Origin: Pseudonocardia sp. MH-G8
Lineage (GTDB): Bacteria > Actinomycetota > Actinomycetes > Mycobacteriales > Pseudonocardiaceae
Length of the DNA stretch: 64,000 bases
Direction: 5' to 3'
Assembly: GCF_002262885.1 (NCBI RefSeq)
Contig: NZ_NKYF01000005.1
Coordinates: 62,001 to 126,000, forward strand
Positions within the stretch are counted from its first letter, which is position 1. Each line of letters opens with the position of its first letter. The translations under genes and the position numbers were made by a program. The notes beneath the pieces were generated by a model that was given only the letters and a program-made list of their open reading frames with translations, had not been told where the DNA came from and searched no databases. This document shows, one piece after another, positions 8,730-18,395 of this stretch.

Positions 8730-10330
8730 CGATCGATGGGGGCGGGGAGGGCGCCTAGCAGCAGTTTTGTGTATGCGTGCTCCGGGTTCAGCAGGACCTG
8801 TTCCGTCGGGCCTTCCTCCACGATCCGGCCCTCGTGCATCACCGCCACGCGGTCGGCGATCGTCCACGCCAGGCCCAGGTCGTGGGTGATCACCAGCGCG
8901 CCGAGCCCCAGCGTCTCGCGCAGGCGCACGAGCAGGGCCAGGATCTCGCCGCGCACCGAGGCGTCCAGGGACGCGACCGGCTCGTCGGCCACCAGGAACC
9001 GCGGCGCCAAGGCCAGCGCACCTGCGATCACCACCCGCTGGCGCTGGCCACCGGACAACTCGCTGGGCAGCGCGGCGAGGTAGCGCTCCGGTGGGCGCAA
9101 CTCGGCCTGGTCGAGCGCGGCGGCCACCAGCTCGCGCTCGTCGCCGGGCAACCGGTGCACCCGGGGACCCTCGGCGACCGCTTCGGAGACGGTGTGGCGC
9201 GGGTTCAGGGCGCCCGTCGGGTCCTGGAGCACGAGCTGCACCTGGCGGCGGTAGGCCTTCAGCCCCTTCGCCGTGCGGGGCAGCGGCTCGCCCTCGAACC
9301 GCACCTCGCCGCCGTCGGGCCGCTGCAGCCCGAGCAGGCAGCGCGCCAGCGTGGTCTTGCCCGAGCCGGACTGCCCGACGAGCGCGACGATCTCGCGCGC
9401 CCCGAGCGTCAGCGAGATGTCGTCGACGGCCTGCACCGCGCCGCCGCCGCGCACCGGGAACCGCACGCTCAGCCCGTCGGCCTCCAGCACGGGCGGGCCG
9501 GGGTCGGCCCCGGCCACCACGCGCCGGGACGCGGGATCGCCCACGGTGGGGAACGCCGCGGCGAGCGCGCGGGTGTGCGGGTGCGACGGGCGGCGGATCA
9601 CCGAGCCGGACGGCCCGCTCTCGACGACCTCGCCGTGGCGCATCACGGCGACGCGGTCGCAGCTCGCGGCGAGCACCGACAGGTCGTGGCTGATCAGCAC
9701 CATGCCGATGCCGCGGTCGGCGACCAGGGCGCCGAGCTGCTCCAGCACCTGCTGCTGCACGACGACGTCGAGTGCGGTGGTCGGCTCGTCGGCGATCACG
9801 AGCTGCGGGTCGCAGGCCAGCGCCATCGCGATCATGACGCGCTGCCGCTGCCCGCCGGACAGCTCGTGGGGGTAGGCCGCCGCGGCGCGCTCGGGCGGCA
9901 GCTCGACCTGGGCGAGCAGGGCCGCGACCCGGGCCGGCACGTCGGCGCTGCCCGGGTGGTGCAGGTGGATCGGCTCGGCGATCTGGTCGCCGACCCTGCG
10001 CACCGGGTTCAGCGAGTGCATCGCGCCCTGGAACACGATCGAGGCCTGCGCCCAGCGCAGCGCCCGCAGCTTCCCCCAGGACAGCGCGCCGACGTCCGAG
10101 CCGGCGACGAGGACCTGGCCGCCGATCCGGGCGGAGCGGGGGAGCAGGCGCAGTGCGGCCATGCCCAGCGTCGTCTTGCCGCAGCCGGACTCGCCGGCCA
10201 GGCCCAGCGTCTCCCCGGCGTGCAGGGCCAGCGAGACCCCGCGCACCGCGGGCTCGTCACCGCGGGCCGTGCGGTAGGAGACGGTGAGGTCCTTGTACTC
10301 CAACAGCGGCGCGGTCATCGGCGCGGTCAT
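8726..10330 (-). CDS. Peptide ABC transporter, fused double ATPase (DppD-DppF type)
   Basis: A 534-residue cytoplasmic protein with two complete ABC ATPase domains in one chain: domain 1 about residues 8-255 and domain 2 about 275-530. Each has a Walker A (GESGCGKTT; GQSGSGKTT), an LSGGQRQRV signature, a Walker B ending in ADEP and a switch His in SHD or THD. It powers uptake by the two permeases just upstream. The ATG at 10330 overlaps the permease stop (ATGA). The gene ends in a 4-base overlap with the convergent S66 gene. Fused DppDF ATPases are common in actinobacteria. Confidence 0.92.
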   Translation of the reverse strand: MTAPMTAPLLEYKDLTVSYRTARGDEPAVRGVSLALHAGETLGLAGESGCGKTTLGMAALRLLPRSARIGGQVLVAGSDVGALSWGKLRALRWAQASIVFQGAMHSLNPVRRVGDQIAEPIHLHHPGSADVPARVAALLAQVELPPERAAAAYPHELSGGQRQRVMIAMALACDPQLVIADEPTTALDVVVQQQVLEQLGALVADRGIGMVLISHDLSVLAASCDRVAVMRHGEVVESGPSGSVIRRPSHPHTRALAAAFPTVGDPASRRVVAGADPGPPVLEADGLSVRFPVRGGGAVQAVDDISLTLGAREIVALVGQSGSGKTTLARCLLGLQRPDGGEVRFEGEPLPRTAKGLKAYRRQVQLVLQDPTGALNPRHTVSEAVAEGPRVHRLPGDERELVAAALDQAELRPPERYLAALPSELSGGQRQRVVIAGALALAPRFLVADEPVASLDASVRGEILALLVRLRETLGLGALVITHDLGLAWTIADRVAVMHEGRIVEEGPTEQVLLNPEHAYTKLLLGALPAPIDR

Positions 10331-11214
10331 CGGCGTGCCGCCAGCGCCGGGTTGAGCACGATCTCGAGCGCGCGCCCCACGAGCGTGAAGCCCAGCACCA
10401 CCACGACGATCGCGAACCCGGGCGGGAGCAGGTACCACCAGGCGCCCGCGGTGATCGCCCCGGAGTCGAGCGCGGACTTCAGCATGCCTCCCCAGGACAC
10501 GACCGTCGGATCACCGAGGCCGAGGAACGCCAGCGTCGACTCGGCGATGATCGCGCTGCCCACGGCCAGCGTGGTGCTGGCCAGCACCAGCGGCAGCACC
10601 GCGGGCAGCACGTGGCGGCCCAGCACGTGCAGGTGCCCGCCGCCGAGCACGTGCGCGCGTTCGATGTAGGGGCGCGCCTCCACGGTGAGGGTCTGCGCGC
10701 GCACCAGCCGCGCCGTGGACGGCCACGACGTCAGCCCGATCGCGACGATGATCGTCAGGACGCCGCGCTCCAGCACGGTGGACAGCACGATCGTGAGCAC
10801 CAGCGAGGGCAGCACCAGGAAGAAGTCGGTGAGCCGCAGCAGCAGGGCCGAGAGCCAACCGCCGAAGTGCGCGGCGACCATGCCGACCAGCGTGCCGATC
10901 ACCACCGACAGCAGCGCGGCCGAGACCCCGACCAGCAGCGAGATCCGCGTGCCGGTCAGGGTCAGGGCGAGCACCGACAGCCCGTTCTCGTCGGTGCCGA
11001 GCGGGAACGCGACGCTCGGCGGCTCGAGCACCCCGCCGGTCGCGGTGATGACCGACAACGCCTCCGCCGGCACGAGCAGCGGCGTGGCGAGCGCGACCAG
11101 CAGCACCATGAGCAGCCCGGCCGCCCCGACCACACCCGGCGGCTGCGCCAGGTAGGAGCGGGCGAAGCCGGCGGCGGCCGCCCTCCTTCGCTGCCACGTG
11201 ATGGCCGCCGTCAC
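10327..11214 (-). CDS. Peptide ABC transporter permease, DppC type
   Basis: A 295-residue inner-membrane permease of the OppBC family with an N-terminal cytoplasmic segment, about six membrane helices and the binding-protein-dependent loop around ARPYIERAHVLGGGHLHVLGRHVLP, where the EAA-type Gly contacts the ATPase. The LGTDENG motif before the second helix is typical of DppC/OppC. GTG at 11214 overlaps the stop of the upstream DppB-type gene (GTGA). The operon order is binding protein, DppB, DppC, double ATPase. Confidence 0.92.
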   Translation of the reverse strand: MTAAITWQRRRAAAAGFARSYLAQPPGVVGAAGLLMVLLVALATPLLVPAEALSVITATGGVLEPPSVAFPLGTDENGLSVLALTLTGTRISLLVGVSAALLSVVIGTLVGMVAAHFGGWLSALLLRLTDFFLVLPSLVLTIVLSTVLERGVLTIIVAIGLTSWPSTARLVRAQTLTVEARPYIERAHVLGGGHLHVLGRHVLPAVLPLVLASTTLAVGSAIIAESTLAFLGLGDPTVVSWGGMLKSALDSGAITAGAWWYLLPPGFAIVVVVLGFTLVGRALEIVLNPALAARR

Positions 11215-12245
11215 GTCGCACGCACCCGCGGGTCGAGCAGCCGGTAGCCGAGGTCGGCGAGGACGTTCATCAGCACGACGGCCACCGACAGCGCGATCAG
11301 CGTGCCCTGCAGCAGCGGGATGTCGGGCACCGCGAGCGCCTGGTAGGTCAGCAGGCCCAGGCCCGGCCAGGAGAACACCGTCTCCACCGTGACGGCGCCC
11401 GCGATCACCAGCCCGACGTGCAGGAAGATGATCGTGACGGTCGGCAGGAGCGCGTTGGGCACGGCGTGCCGGCGGCGCACCAGGTCCTCCCGCAGGCCCT
11501 TGGCCCGGGCCGTCGTCAGGTAGTCGGCCGTCATCTCCTCCAGCAGCGAGGAGCGCATCACCATCAGGTACTGCGCGTAGACCACGGCCACCATCGTCAG
11601 GCTCGGCAGCACGAGGTGGTGCGCGACGTCCAGCACCGCGGGGAGGAACCCCTCGACGCCGCCGGGGGAGGTCATGCCGCCGGTGGGGAACAGGTCCAGC
11701 CCCACGGAGAACACCATCAGGGCGATCAGGCCCAGCCAGAACGTCGGCACCGACCACAGCACCAGGGCCGTGCCCGTGGCGAGCCGGTCGAAGGTGCTGC
11801 CGTGCCGCCAGGCCGCCCGGCTGCCCAGCCACAGCCCGAGCGCCACGGCGATGACCAGCGCCGTGCCGGTGAGCAGCACCGTCGGGCCCAGCCGTTCGAG
11901 GATGATCGTGGTGACCGGGCGGCTGTAGACGTAGGAGGTGCCCAGGTCGCCGTGGGCGAGGTCGACCACGTAGTCGACGAACTGCAGGGGCAGCGGCTGG
12001 TCCAGGCCGAACTCCGCGCGCAGCCGCGCCAGCTGCTCGGGGTTGCCCGGGCGGTCCCGGGTCATCGTGCGCACCGGGTCGCCGGGCAGCACCCGGAACA
12101 GGAAGAACCCGAGCACGACGATCAGCGCGATGCTGACCAGACCGCCGCCGAGCGTGCGGGCGACGAACGCGCCGGTCCCGCGCCCGCGTCCGGACGGAGG
12201 TGGCGCGCGGTCGACGGGAACGGCGGTGGTGGGGAGTTCGGACAC
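11211..12245 (-). CDS. Peptide ABC transporter permease, DppB type
   Basis: A 344-residue permease. A proline-rich cytoplasmic tail of about 28 residues precedes the first helix; then comes the DppB hallmark RVLPGDP followed by LRAEFGLDQPLPLQFVDYV, the periplasmic segment. The EAA loop is seen at DYLTTARAKGLREDLVRRRHAVPNALLP. About six membrane segments in all. The GTG start lies two bases from the TAG of the binding-protein gene, so the operon is tightly packed. It pairs with the DppC-type permease to form the channel. Confidence 0.92.
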   Translation of the reverse strand: MSELPTTAVPVDRAPPPSGRGRGTGAFVARTLGGGLVSIALIVVLGFFLFRVLPGDPVRTMTRDRPGNPEQLARLRAEFGLDQPLPLQFVDYVVDLAHGDLGTSYVYSRPVTTIILERLGPTVLLTGTALVIAVALGLWLGSRAAWRHGSTFDRLATGTALVLWSVPTFWLGLIALMVFSVGLDLFPTGGMTSPGGVEGFLPAVLDVAHHLVLPSLTMVAVVYAQYLMVMRSSLLEEMTADYLTTARAKGLREDLVRRRHAVPNALLPTVTIIFLHVGLVIAGAVTVETVFSWPGLGLLTYQALAVPDIPLLQGTLIALSVAVVLMNVLADLGYRLLDPRVRAT

Positions 12246-12247
12246 GG

Positions 12248-14062
12248 CTACTCGCGCTCGTCGCGGCCGCGCCGCCGGTTCCGCGTGACGAGGAACGCGC
12301 CGCCGCCGGCCACGACGACGGCGGCCGCGACCACCGCGGCGATCGTGGCGCCGCTGCCGCCCCCGGAGTCGCCGGCCGCACCCGCCTCGTCGGCGGCGAC
12401 CGGGGTGGCGCCGTAGTAGCCCCAGTAGCCGGTCTGCCCGGTGATGACGCCGCCGTCCTCGGGCTGGGTGACGAAACCGGTGAAGCGGTCGGCCCGGTAG
12501 GCCTCGAGCAGCGTGTCCGAGGTCAGCACGATCGCGTGGACGTCGTCGTAGAGCAGCGACTGCATCTGCTGCACCAGCTCGCGCCGCTGCCCCTCGTCGA
12601 CGGCGGCCCGCTGCGCGGCGTAGAGCTGGTCGTAGGCCGGGTTGCAGTACCCGGAGTCGGACTTCGACGTGCCGTTCACCGCGCACGTCTGCTGGGAGAG
12701 CATGTCGTCCGGGTCGGGGTTGACGCTCCAGCCGCTCACGGCGAGGTCGAAGTTGCCGGCCACCGTGGCGTCGTCGATCTGGTTGGACGACATGATCTGC
12801 GGCTGCACGCCGACGCCGACGGCGCCGAACCAACCGGCGAGGAACTCGAGCAGCTGCGGGTTCGTGGCCACCTGGTTCCCGGCGATCAGCCGCAGCGAGA
12901 GCGGTGTGCCGTCGGGGCCGACGCGGACGCCGTCGGGCCCGGGGCGGTAGCCGGCCTCGTCGAGCAGCGCCTTCGCCCGCTCGGGGTCGTGGTCGCGGCG
13001 CTGCCCGTCGGACGGGGTGAACGTCCAGTCCGGGTAGACCGGCGGGATGAGGCCGTGGATCACCTCCGAGTGGCCCTGCTTCACGCGCTCGACGACCGCG
13101 TCCGGGTCGACGGCGTGGTGCAGCGCCTGGCGCACCCGCAGGTCGCGCAGCGCGGCGTGGCCGTCGCCGAACGGCTGCCCGTCCACGCCGCTGGGATTCG
13201 ACCAGTTGGCCAGGATCTCGGTGAAGCGGCGGTTGCGGCCGTCGTTGCGGGCCACCGTGTCGTTGCCGGCCAGCGAGTCGTACTGCGCGGGGGTGAGGTC
13301 GCGGACCAGGTCGACGTCGCCCTTGAGCAGGCCCTGCACGGCCGCGTCGGTGTTCTCGTAGCGGACGAACTGCACCGTGTCGACCTTCGGCCGGCCCCGC
13401 CAGAACCGGTCGTTGGCGCTGAGGGTGACCGACTGGCCCTCCTGGTAGCCGGTGACGACGTACGGGCCGCTGCCGACCACCGGGAGCTCTTCGGCGTTGT
13501 TCAGCGTGCCGATCTCGGCGACCCGCCCGGCCCAGACGTGCTCGGGCACGATCGGGACGTCGGTGGCGAGGATGGAGGCCTGCGGCTGCGTCGTCGTGAT
13601 CTGCACGGTGCGGTCGTCGACGGCGGTGACGGAGGCGAAGTTCGAGACCGCGGAGCCGTTGGCGTCCTGGGCGGCCGGGTTGGTCATGATCTGGTCGTAG
13701 GTGAACGCCACGTCCCGCGCGGTGATCGGCGTGCCGTCCGACCACTGCGCGTCCCGGAGGTGGAAGGTCCAGGTCAGCGCATCGGGCGAGGCCTCCCAGC
13801 GCTCCGCGAGCCCGGGCTGCACGGCGTTGTCGGGGCCCACCACGGTGAGGTTCTCGTAGTTGAGCCGGTTGATCTGGGTGGAGGACAGGAACACCGCGAC
13901 GAACGGGTTCAACGAGTCGATGTCCTGGGTGAGCGCCACCCGCAGCGTGGCGCCGGGCGCCGGTTGCGCCTGCCCGACGCCGGCCCCGGACAGCGCGAGC
14001 GCTGCCGCGGCGAGCACCGCGGCAGCGGACATGACGGATCTGCGGACGATTCCCCCGAGCAT
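12248..14062 (-). CDS. Family-5 extracellular peptide-binding protein with C-terminal membrane anchor
   Basis: A 604-residue exported binding protein. ATG 14062 is preceded by GGGGGAAGCG and gives a classic Sec signal (RRSVMSAAAVLAAAALALSGAG, cleavage near QAQPA) with no lipobox cysteine. The body has SBP_bac_5 features (LNPFVAVFLSSTQINR, WEASPDALTWTFHLRD, VAFTYDQI, VRQALHHAVD). After a Gly/Ser linker, the last 35 or so residues form a single membrane helix (AAVVAAAVVVAGGGAF) and a basic tail RNRRRGR. It is therefore tethered by a C-terminal helix rather than by lipid. Peptides or other oligomers are the family's usual ligands. Confidence 0.92.
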   Translation of the reverse strand: MLGGIVRRSVMSAAAVLAAAALALSGAGVGQAQPAPGATLRVALTQDIDSLNPFVAVFLSSTQINRLNYENLTVVGPDNAVQPGLAERWEASPDALTWTFHLRDAQWSDGTPITARDVAFTYDQIMTNPAAQDANGSAVSNFASVTAVDDRTVQITTTQPQASILATDVPIVPEHVWAGRVAEIGTLNNAEELPVVGSGPYVVTGYQEGQSVTLSANDRFWRGRPKVDTVQFVRYENTDAAVQGLLKGDVDLVRDLTPAQYDSLAGNDTVARNDGRNRRFTEILANWSNPSGVDGQPFGDGHAALRDLRVRQALHHAVDPDAVVERVKQGHSEVIHGLIPPVYPDWTFTPSDGQRRDHDPERAKALLDEAGYRPGPDGVRVGPDGTPLSLRLIAGNQVATNPQLLEFLAGWFGAVGVGVQPQIMSSNQIDDATVAGNFDLAVSGWSVNPDPDDMLSQQTCAVNGTSKSDSGYCNPAYDQLYAAQRAAVDEGQRRELVQQMQSLLYDDVHAIVLTSDTLLEAYRADRFTGFVTQPEDGGVITGQTGYWGYYGATPVAADEAGAAGDSGGGSGATIAAVVAAAVVVAGGGAFLVTRNRRRGRDERE

Positions 14063-14194
14063 CGCTTCCCCCCGATCGGCCCCGCAGCGCTGCGGCGGTG
14101 GGGGGAAACCAACCACCGCGCCGGGATGGCGTCAATGGGTAACCCGCCGATAGCGTGGCGTGACATCACGAAGATCACGGGCGGGGTGGTGCGG

Positions 14195-15517
14195 GTGCCT
14201 ACGGCTGATCCGTCGGATGGCGTCGCCGAGCTGTGCGCGGCGCTCGTGCGCATCGACACGACCAACCGGGCGTCCGGCGACGCGGAGGGGGAGCGGGAAG
14301 CGGCCGAGCTCGTGGCGTCCGTGCTGGCCGACGAGGTCGGGGTCGAACCGCGCGTGCTGGAGTCGGCGCCCCGGCGGGCCAACGTGGTGGCCCGCGTCCC
14401 GGGCGAGGACCCGGCGTTGCCCGCCCTGTTGGTGCACGCGCACCTCGACGTCGTCCCGGCAGACCCCGCGGGCTGGTCGGTGCCGCCGTTCTCGGGGGAG
14501 GTCCGCGACGGCTACGTGTGGGGCCGCGGCTCGGTCGACATGAAGGACATGTGCGCCACCGTGCTGTCCGCGCTGCGTTCCTGGCGCTCGCGCGGGACGG
14601 CGCCGCGGCGCGACCTGGTGCTGGCCTTCGTCGCCGACGAGGAGACCGGCGGCGAGTACGGCGCCGGGTGGCTCGTCGACGAGCACCCGGAGCTGTTCGC
14701 GAACTGTGGCGCCGGCATCGGGGAGGGCGGCGGGTACGGCCTCGGCGTCGACGGGGTGCGGCTCTACCCGGTCGGCACCGCCGAGCGCGGCACGATGCAC
14801 CTGCGGCTCACGGCATCCGGCCGGGCCGGGCACGGTTCGCGCCCCAACGCGGACAACGCGGTGGTGGCGCTGGTCGCCGCGCTCGCCCGCATCGCGGCGC
14901 ACCGCTGGCCCGTGCGGTTGACCCCGACGGTGCGCGAGTACCTCGTGCGCACCGGGGAGGCGCTGGACGTGCCCGTGGACCTGGGCTCCGACGCCGCGGT
15001 CGACGCCACCGTCGCGCGGCTGGGCGGGGCCGGCGCGCTCGCTGCGGCGGTGGTGCGGCCCAGCACCACGCCCACCGTGCTGTCGGCAGGCAGCGCGGTG
15101 AACGTCATCCCCTCCACCGCGGAGGCGCTGGTGGACACCCGCGTGCTGCCCGGCGGCACCGAGGAGGTGCTTGCGGCCGTCGACGAGCTGCTCGGCCCGG
15201 ACGTGCGGCGGGAGTTCCTCACGTACGGGGAGCCGGTGCAGGCCCCGTTCGACGCGCCGTGGTTCGCGGCGATGACCGCGGCGCTGCGGGCGGAGGACCC
15301 GGACGCGGTGGTGGTGCCCTACTGCCTGGGCGGTGGCACCGATGCGAAGGCCTTCTCCACGCTCGGCATCCCCTGCTACGGCTTCGGCCCGCTCGGCCTG
15401 AGCACCGATGACGGCTACGACCACCGCGCGATGGCCCACGGTGTGGACGAGCGGGTCCCGGTGGCCGCCCTGGAGTTCGGCGCGCGGGTGCTGGACCGGT
15501 TCTTGCGGGAGGTGTGA
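14195..15517 (+). CDS. M20-family metallopeptidase/deacylase (ArgE/DapE type)
   Basis: About 440 residues. GTG codons at 14186, 14189 and 14195 and ATGs at 14126 and 14135 are all in frame; 14195 is chosen as closest to the conserved VAELCAALVRIDTTN start, so the start is uncertain. Di-zinc ligands are visible: His in HAHLDVVP, Asp in GSVDMKD, Glu pair in ADEETGG, and His in DDGYDHRAMAH near the end. The dimerisation domain shows the ASGRAGHGSRPN loop. It hydrolyses an N-acyl amino acid or dipeptide in the cytoplasm. It is divergent from the peptide transporter operon, consistent with processing imported substrates. Confidence 0.85.
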   Translation: MPTADPSDGVAELCAALVRIDTTNRASGDAEGEREAAELVASVLADEVGVEPRVLESAPRRANVVARVPGEDPALPALLVHAHLDVVPADPAGWSVPPFSGEVRDGYVWGRGSVDMKDMCATVLSALRSWRSRGTAPRRDLVLAFVADEETGGEYGAGWLVDEHPELFANCGAGIGEGGGYGLGVDGVRLYPVGTAERGTMHLRLTASGRAGHGSRPNADNAVVALVAALARIAAHRWPVRLTPTVREYLVRTGEALDVPVDLGSDAAVDATVARLGGAGALAAAVVRPSTTPTVLSAGSAVNVIPSTAEALVDTRVLPGGTEEVLAAVDELLGPDVRREFLTYGEPVQAPFDAPWFAAMTAALRAEDPDAVVVPYCLGGGTDAKAFSTLGIPCYGFGPLGLSTDDGYDHRAMAHGVDERVPVAALEFGARVLDRFLREV

Positions 15518-15631
15518 GCCGGTCGGTTCGTCGGCTCGTCCGAGATCCGGCCATCGGTTTGTGCTGTTCCGACGAAGGCGGGCGGGCGCGGGATGGCGAC
15601 AATCGCTACACACCGCAGCCAGGGAGGTCTG

Positions 15632-16906
15632 ATGGAGCCGGGTACCGGTAGTTCCACCGACCAGTCGTGGACGCCCTCCCGGGTCCGCCGGACCGCGTCG
15701 GCCACCGTCGGCCTGCTGATGGCCGTCTGGGTGATCGACTATGTCGACCGGACGATGGTGGCGATCGCGCTCCCCTTCATCGGGGAGGAGTTCGATCTCA
15801 GCAAGACCGAGCAGGGCTGGCTGGTCACGACGTTCGCGCTGGCCTACCTGGTCTTCCAGGTGCCGGGCGGCATGCTCGCCGACCGCTTCGGCGCCAAGCG
15901 TCTGCTGCTGGTGTCGCTGCTGCTGTGGTCGGCGTTCACCGCGCTGACCGGCGCCATGTGGGGGTTCTTCGCGCTGGTCGCGGTGCGCGGGCTGTTCGGG
16001 GTGGCGCAGGCGCTGTTCCCGGGCGCGTCGTTCAAGGCGCTCGCCGAACGCACCACACCGGACCGGCGGGCCACCGCGGCGGGCTCCATGCTGGCGTCCA
16101 ACTCGCTCGGCGCGGGCCTCGCGCCGCTCGTGGTGGCTCCGGTGCTGCTGGCGTTCGGGTGGCGCGACACCTTCTGGATCGTGGCGGGCGCGGGCGCGCT
16201 CGTCGGCACGCTGCTGTGGGCGCTCCTGCCGCGGCCGCTCCCGGCCCGGCTGTCGGAACCCGACACCGCCGACGACGCCCCGGCGCCCGGCATCGCGAGG
16301 GTGCTGCGCTCGGCGGCGGTGTGGAAGTTCGCCGCCCTGTTCTGCGCCACGAACATGCTCGTCTACGGGCTGATCACCTGGGTGCCGAGCTACCTGATCG
16401 AGGAGCGGGGCATCTCGCTGCTGGGCACCGGTCTGGCCACCGCGATCCCGAGCCTGGTGATGACGGTGACCACGTTCGTCGGCGGTGTGCTGTTCGACCG
16501 CTGGTTCTACTACCGCGCCCGGGTGCTGGTGATCCCGGTGCTGCTGGTGGCCGCCGTGATGCTGCTGCTGATGCTGCGGGCCGGCAGCGCCGTGGAGTTC
16601 ACGATCTACCAGACCCTCGCCATGGGCGTCGCCGGGCTCTCGACGATGAGCGTGCTCGGCATGCCGGTGCGCGCGCTGCCCCGCGCGGTGATCGGTTCCG
16701 GCATGGGCGTGGTCAACGTGGGCGGCCAGGTGGCCGGGGTCGTCGCGCCGGTCCTGATGGGGTTCCTGGTCGACCGGTTCTCCTACACCGCCGCCTTCGG
16801 GTTCCTGATCGGCACCACGGTCCTGGGTGCGCTCATCGCCACCTGGGTGCCGCAGCGACCGGAGCGGTTCGAGCTGGCGGACGGGCCCGCGGGCCCGGCG
16901 ACGTGA
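15632..16906 (+). CDS. MFS transporter (anion:cation symporter-like)
   Basis: A 424-residue, 12-helix major facilitator. ATG 15632 follows AGGGAGG. The first helix carries IDYVDRTMVAIALPFI and the loop between helices 2 and 3 has GMLADRFGAKR, both typical of the ACS/phthalate-type branch that imports organic acids or acyl amino acids. A central cytoplasmic loop (PARLSEPDTADDAPAPG) separates the halves. The next gene, an N-acyl-D-amino-acid deacylase, starts 11 bases after its stop, so the carrier may import an N-acylated amino acid; that link is inferred. Confidence 0.88.
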   Translation: MEPGTGSSTDQSWTPSRVRRTASATVGLLMAVWVIDYVDRTMVAIALPFIGEEFDLSKTEQGWLVTTFALAYLVFQVPGGMLADRFGAKRLLLVSLLLWSAFTALTGAMWGFFALVAVRGLFGVAQALFPGASFKALAERTTPDRRATAAGSMLASNSLGAGLAPLVVAPVLLAFGWRDTFWIVAGAGALVGTLLWALLPRPLPARLSEPDTADDAPAPGIARVLRSAAVWKFAALFCATNMLVYGLITWVPSYLIEERGISLLGTGLATAIPSLVMTVTTFVGGVLFDRWFYYRARVLVIPVLLVAAVMLLLMLRAGSAVEFTIYQTLAMGVAGLSTMSVLGMPVRALPRAVIGSGMGVVNVGGQVAGVVAPVLMGFLVDRFSYTAAFGFLIGTTVLGALIATWVPQRPERFELADGPAGPAT

Positions 16907-16917
16907 AGCGGAGGCAC

Positions 16918-18390
16918 ATGAACACGACCTACGACCTGGTGCTCGCCGGCGGGCGGGTGATCGACCCGGAGACCGGCCTCGACGCCGTGCGTGACGTCGG
17001 GATCTCCGGCGACACGATCGCCGCCGTCAGCGCGGAGCCGCTGGAGGGCCGGACGCGGGTGGACGTGTCCGGCCTCGTGGTCGGCCCCGGGTTCGTCGAC
17101 CTGCACAACCACACCGACGACATCGCCGGCCAGCGGCTGCGCGCCCTGGACGGCGTCACCACCGCGCTGGAGCTCGAAGCCGGGGTGAGCCCGGTGGAAC
17201 CCGCCTACCGCGCGGCGGCCGCGCAGGGCCGCCCGATCAACTACGGCTACTCGGCGTCGTGGGCCGCGGTGCGGATGGAGGTGGTCGCCGGGCTCGAGCC
17301 CACCGCCGACATCGACGGGTTCATGGCGAACATCGGGCGCGCGGAGTGGCAGCGCGAGGCGAGCCCCGCGCAGGTCGAGCGGATCATGGGGCGGTTGGAG
17401 GAGGAGCTCGCCGCGGGCGCGCTCGGCGTCGGCATCCTGGTCGGGTACGCGCCGCGCGTCGGGCCGCAGGAGTACCTCGCCGTCGCCGCGCTGGCCGCGC
17501 GTGCCGGTCGCCCGACCTACACCCACGCCCGCGAGCTGATCGAGCAGGACCCGACCACGCCGGTCGACGGCGCCGAGGAGATCACCCGCGCGGCCGCGGA
17601 GACCGGCGCGCACATGCACTACTGCCACGTGAACAGCACGTCGGTGCGCCACGTGGACCGCGTGCTGGCACTCGTGGAGAAGGTCCGGCGCGAGGGCGCG
17701 CGGGTCACCACGGAGGCCTACCCCTACGGCAGCGGCATGACCGGGATCGGCGCGGCGTTCCTCGCCCCCGAGCTGCTGCACCGCCGCGGCCTCACCCCGC
17801 ACTCCATCGGCCACCTCGGCACCGGGCGCCGGATGGCCGACGAGGCCGAGCTGCGGGCCATGCGCGAGTCCGACCCCGGCGGCGCCGCGTTCGTGCACTT
17901 CCTCGACGAGTCCGACCCGGAGGCGTTCGCGCACGTGGAGCGCGCGCTGGCGTTCGACGACGCGGCGGTCGCGAGCGACGCCTCCCCGCTCCTGTGGCGC
18001 GGTGGCGAGCCGGACCCGCTGCGCTGGCCGCTTGCGCCCGACGCCGTGACGCACCCCCGCACCGCGGGCACCTACGCCCGGACGTTCCGGATGCTGGTAC
18101 GCGAGCGCGGCCTGCTCGACGTGGCCGAGGCCGTCCGCCGCTGCACGCTCGTGCCGGCCGAGGTGCTGGGTGCGGGCGTCCCCGCGATGCGCCGCAAGGG
18201 CCGGATCCAGCCCGGGTGCGACGCCGACGTGACGGTGTTCGACCCCGCCACGGTCACGGACCGGGCGACGTACGAGGACACTGCAGCCCCTTCGACGGGC
18301 TTCCACCACGTGCTGGTGGCCGGGGAGTTCGTGGTGCGAGACGGGAAATTGCGAACGGACGTCCTCCCCGGCCGCCCCGTCCGCGCCTGA
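16918..18390 (+). CDS. N-acyl-D-amino-acid deacylase (D-aminoacylase-like amidohydrolase)
   Basis: A 490-residue amidohydrolase-3 family zinc enzyme. ATG 16918 is preceded by AGCGGAGG. Metal ligands His63 and His65 lie in DLHNHTD; LDGVTTALELEAG, a MHYCHVNS segment and ASDAS follow in the family order. The short beta domain re-forms at the C-terminus (GCDADVTVFDPATV). Members hydrolyse N-acyl-D-amino acids to free D-amino acids; some are dihydroorotase or hydantoinase relatives, so the substrate is probable, not certain. It follows the MFS gene and converges with a peptide transporter. Confidence 0.83.
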   Translation: MNTTYDLVLAGGRVIDPETGLDAVRDVGISGDTIAAVSAEPLEGRTRVDVSGLVVGPGFVDLHNHTDDIAGQRLRALDGVTTALELEAGVSPVEPAYRAAAAQGRPINYGYSASWAAVRMEVVAGLEPTADIDGFMANIGRAEWQREASPAQVERIMGRLEEELAAGALGVGILVGYAPRVGPQEYLAVAALAARAGRPTYTHARELIEQDPTTPVDGAEEITRAAAETGAHMHYCHVNSTSVRHVDRVLALVEKVRREGARVTTEAYPYGSGMTGIGAAFLAPELLHRRGLTPHSIGHLGTGRRMADEAELRAMRESDPGGAAFVHFLDESDPEAFAHVERALAFDDAAVASDASPLLWRGGEPDPLRWPLAPDAVTHPRTAGTYARTFRMLVRERGLLDVAEAVRRCTLVPAEVLGAGVPAMRRKGRIQPGCDADVTVFDPATVTDRATYEDTAAPSTGFHHVLVAGEFVVRDGKLRTDVLPGRPVRA

Positions 18391-18395
18391 GGTGC

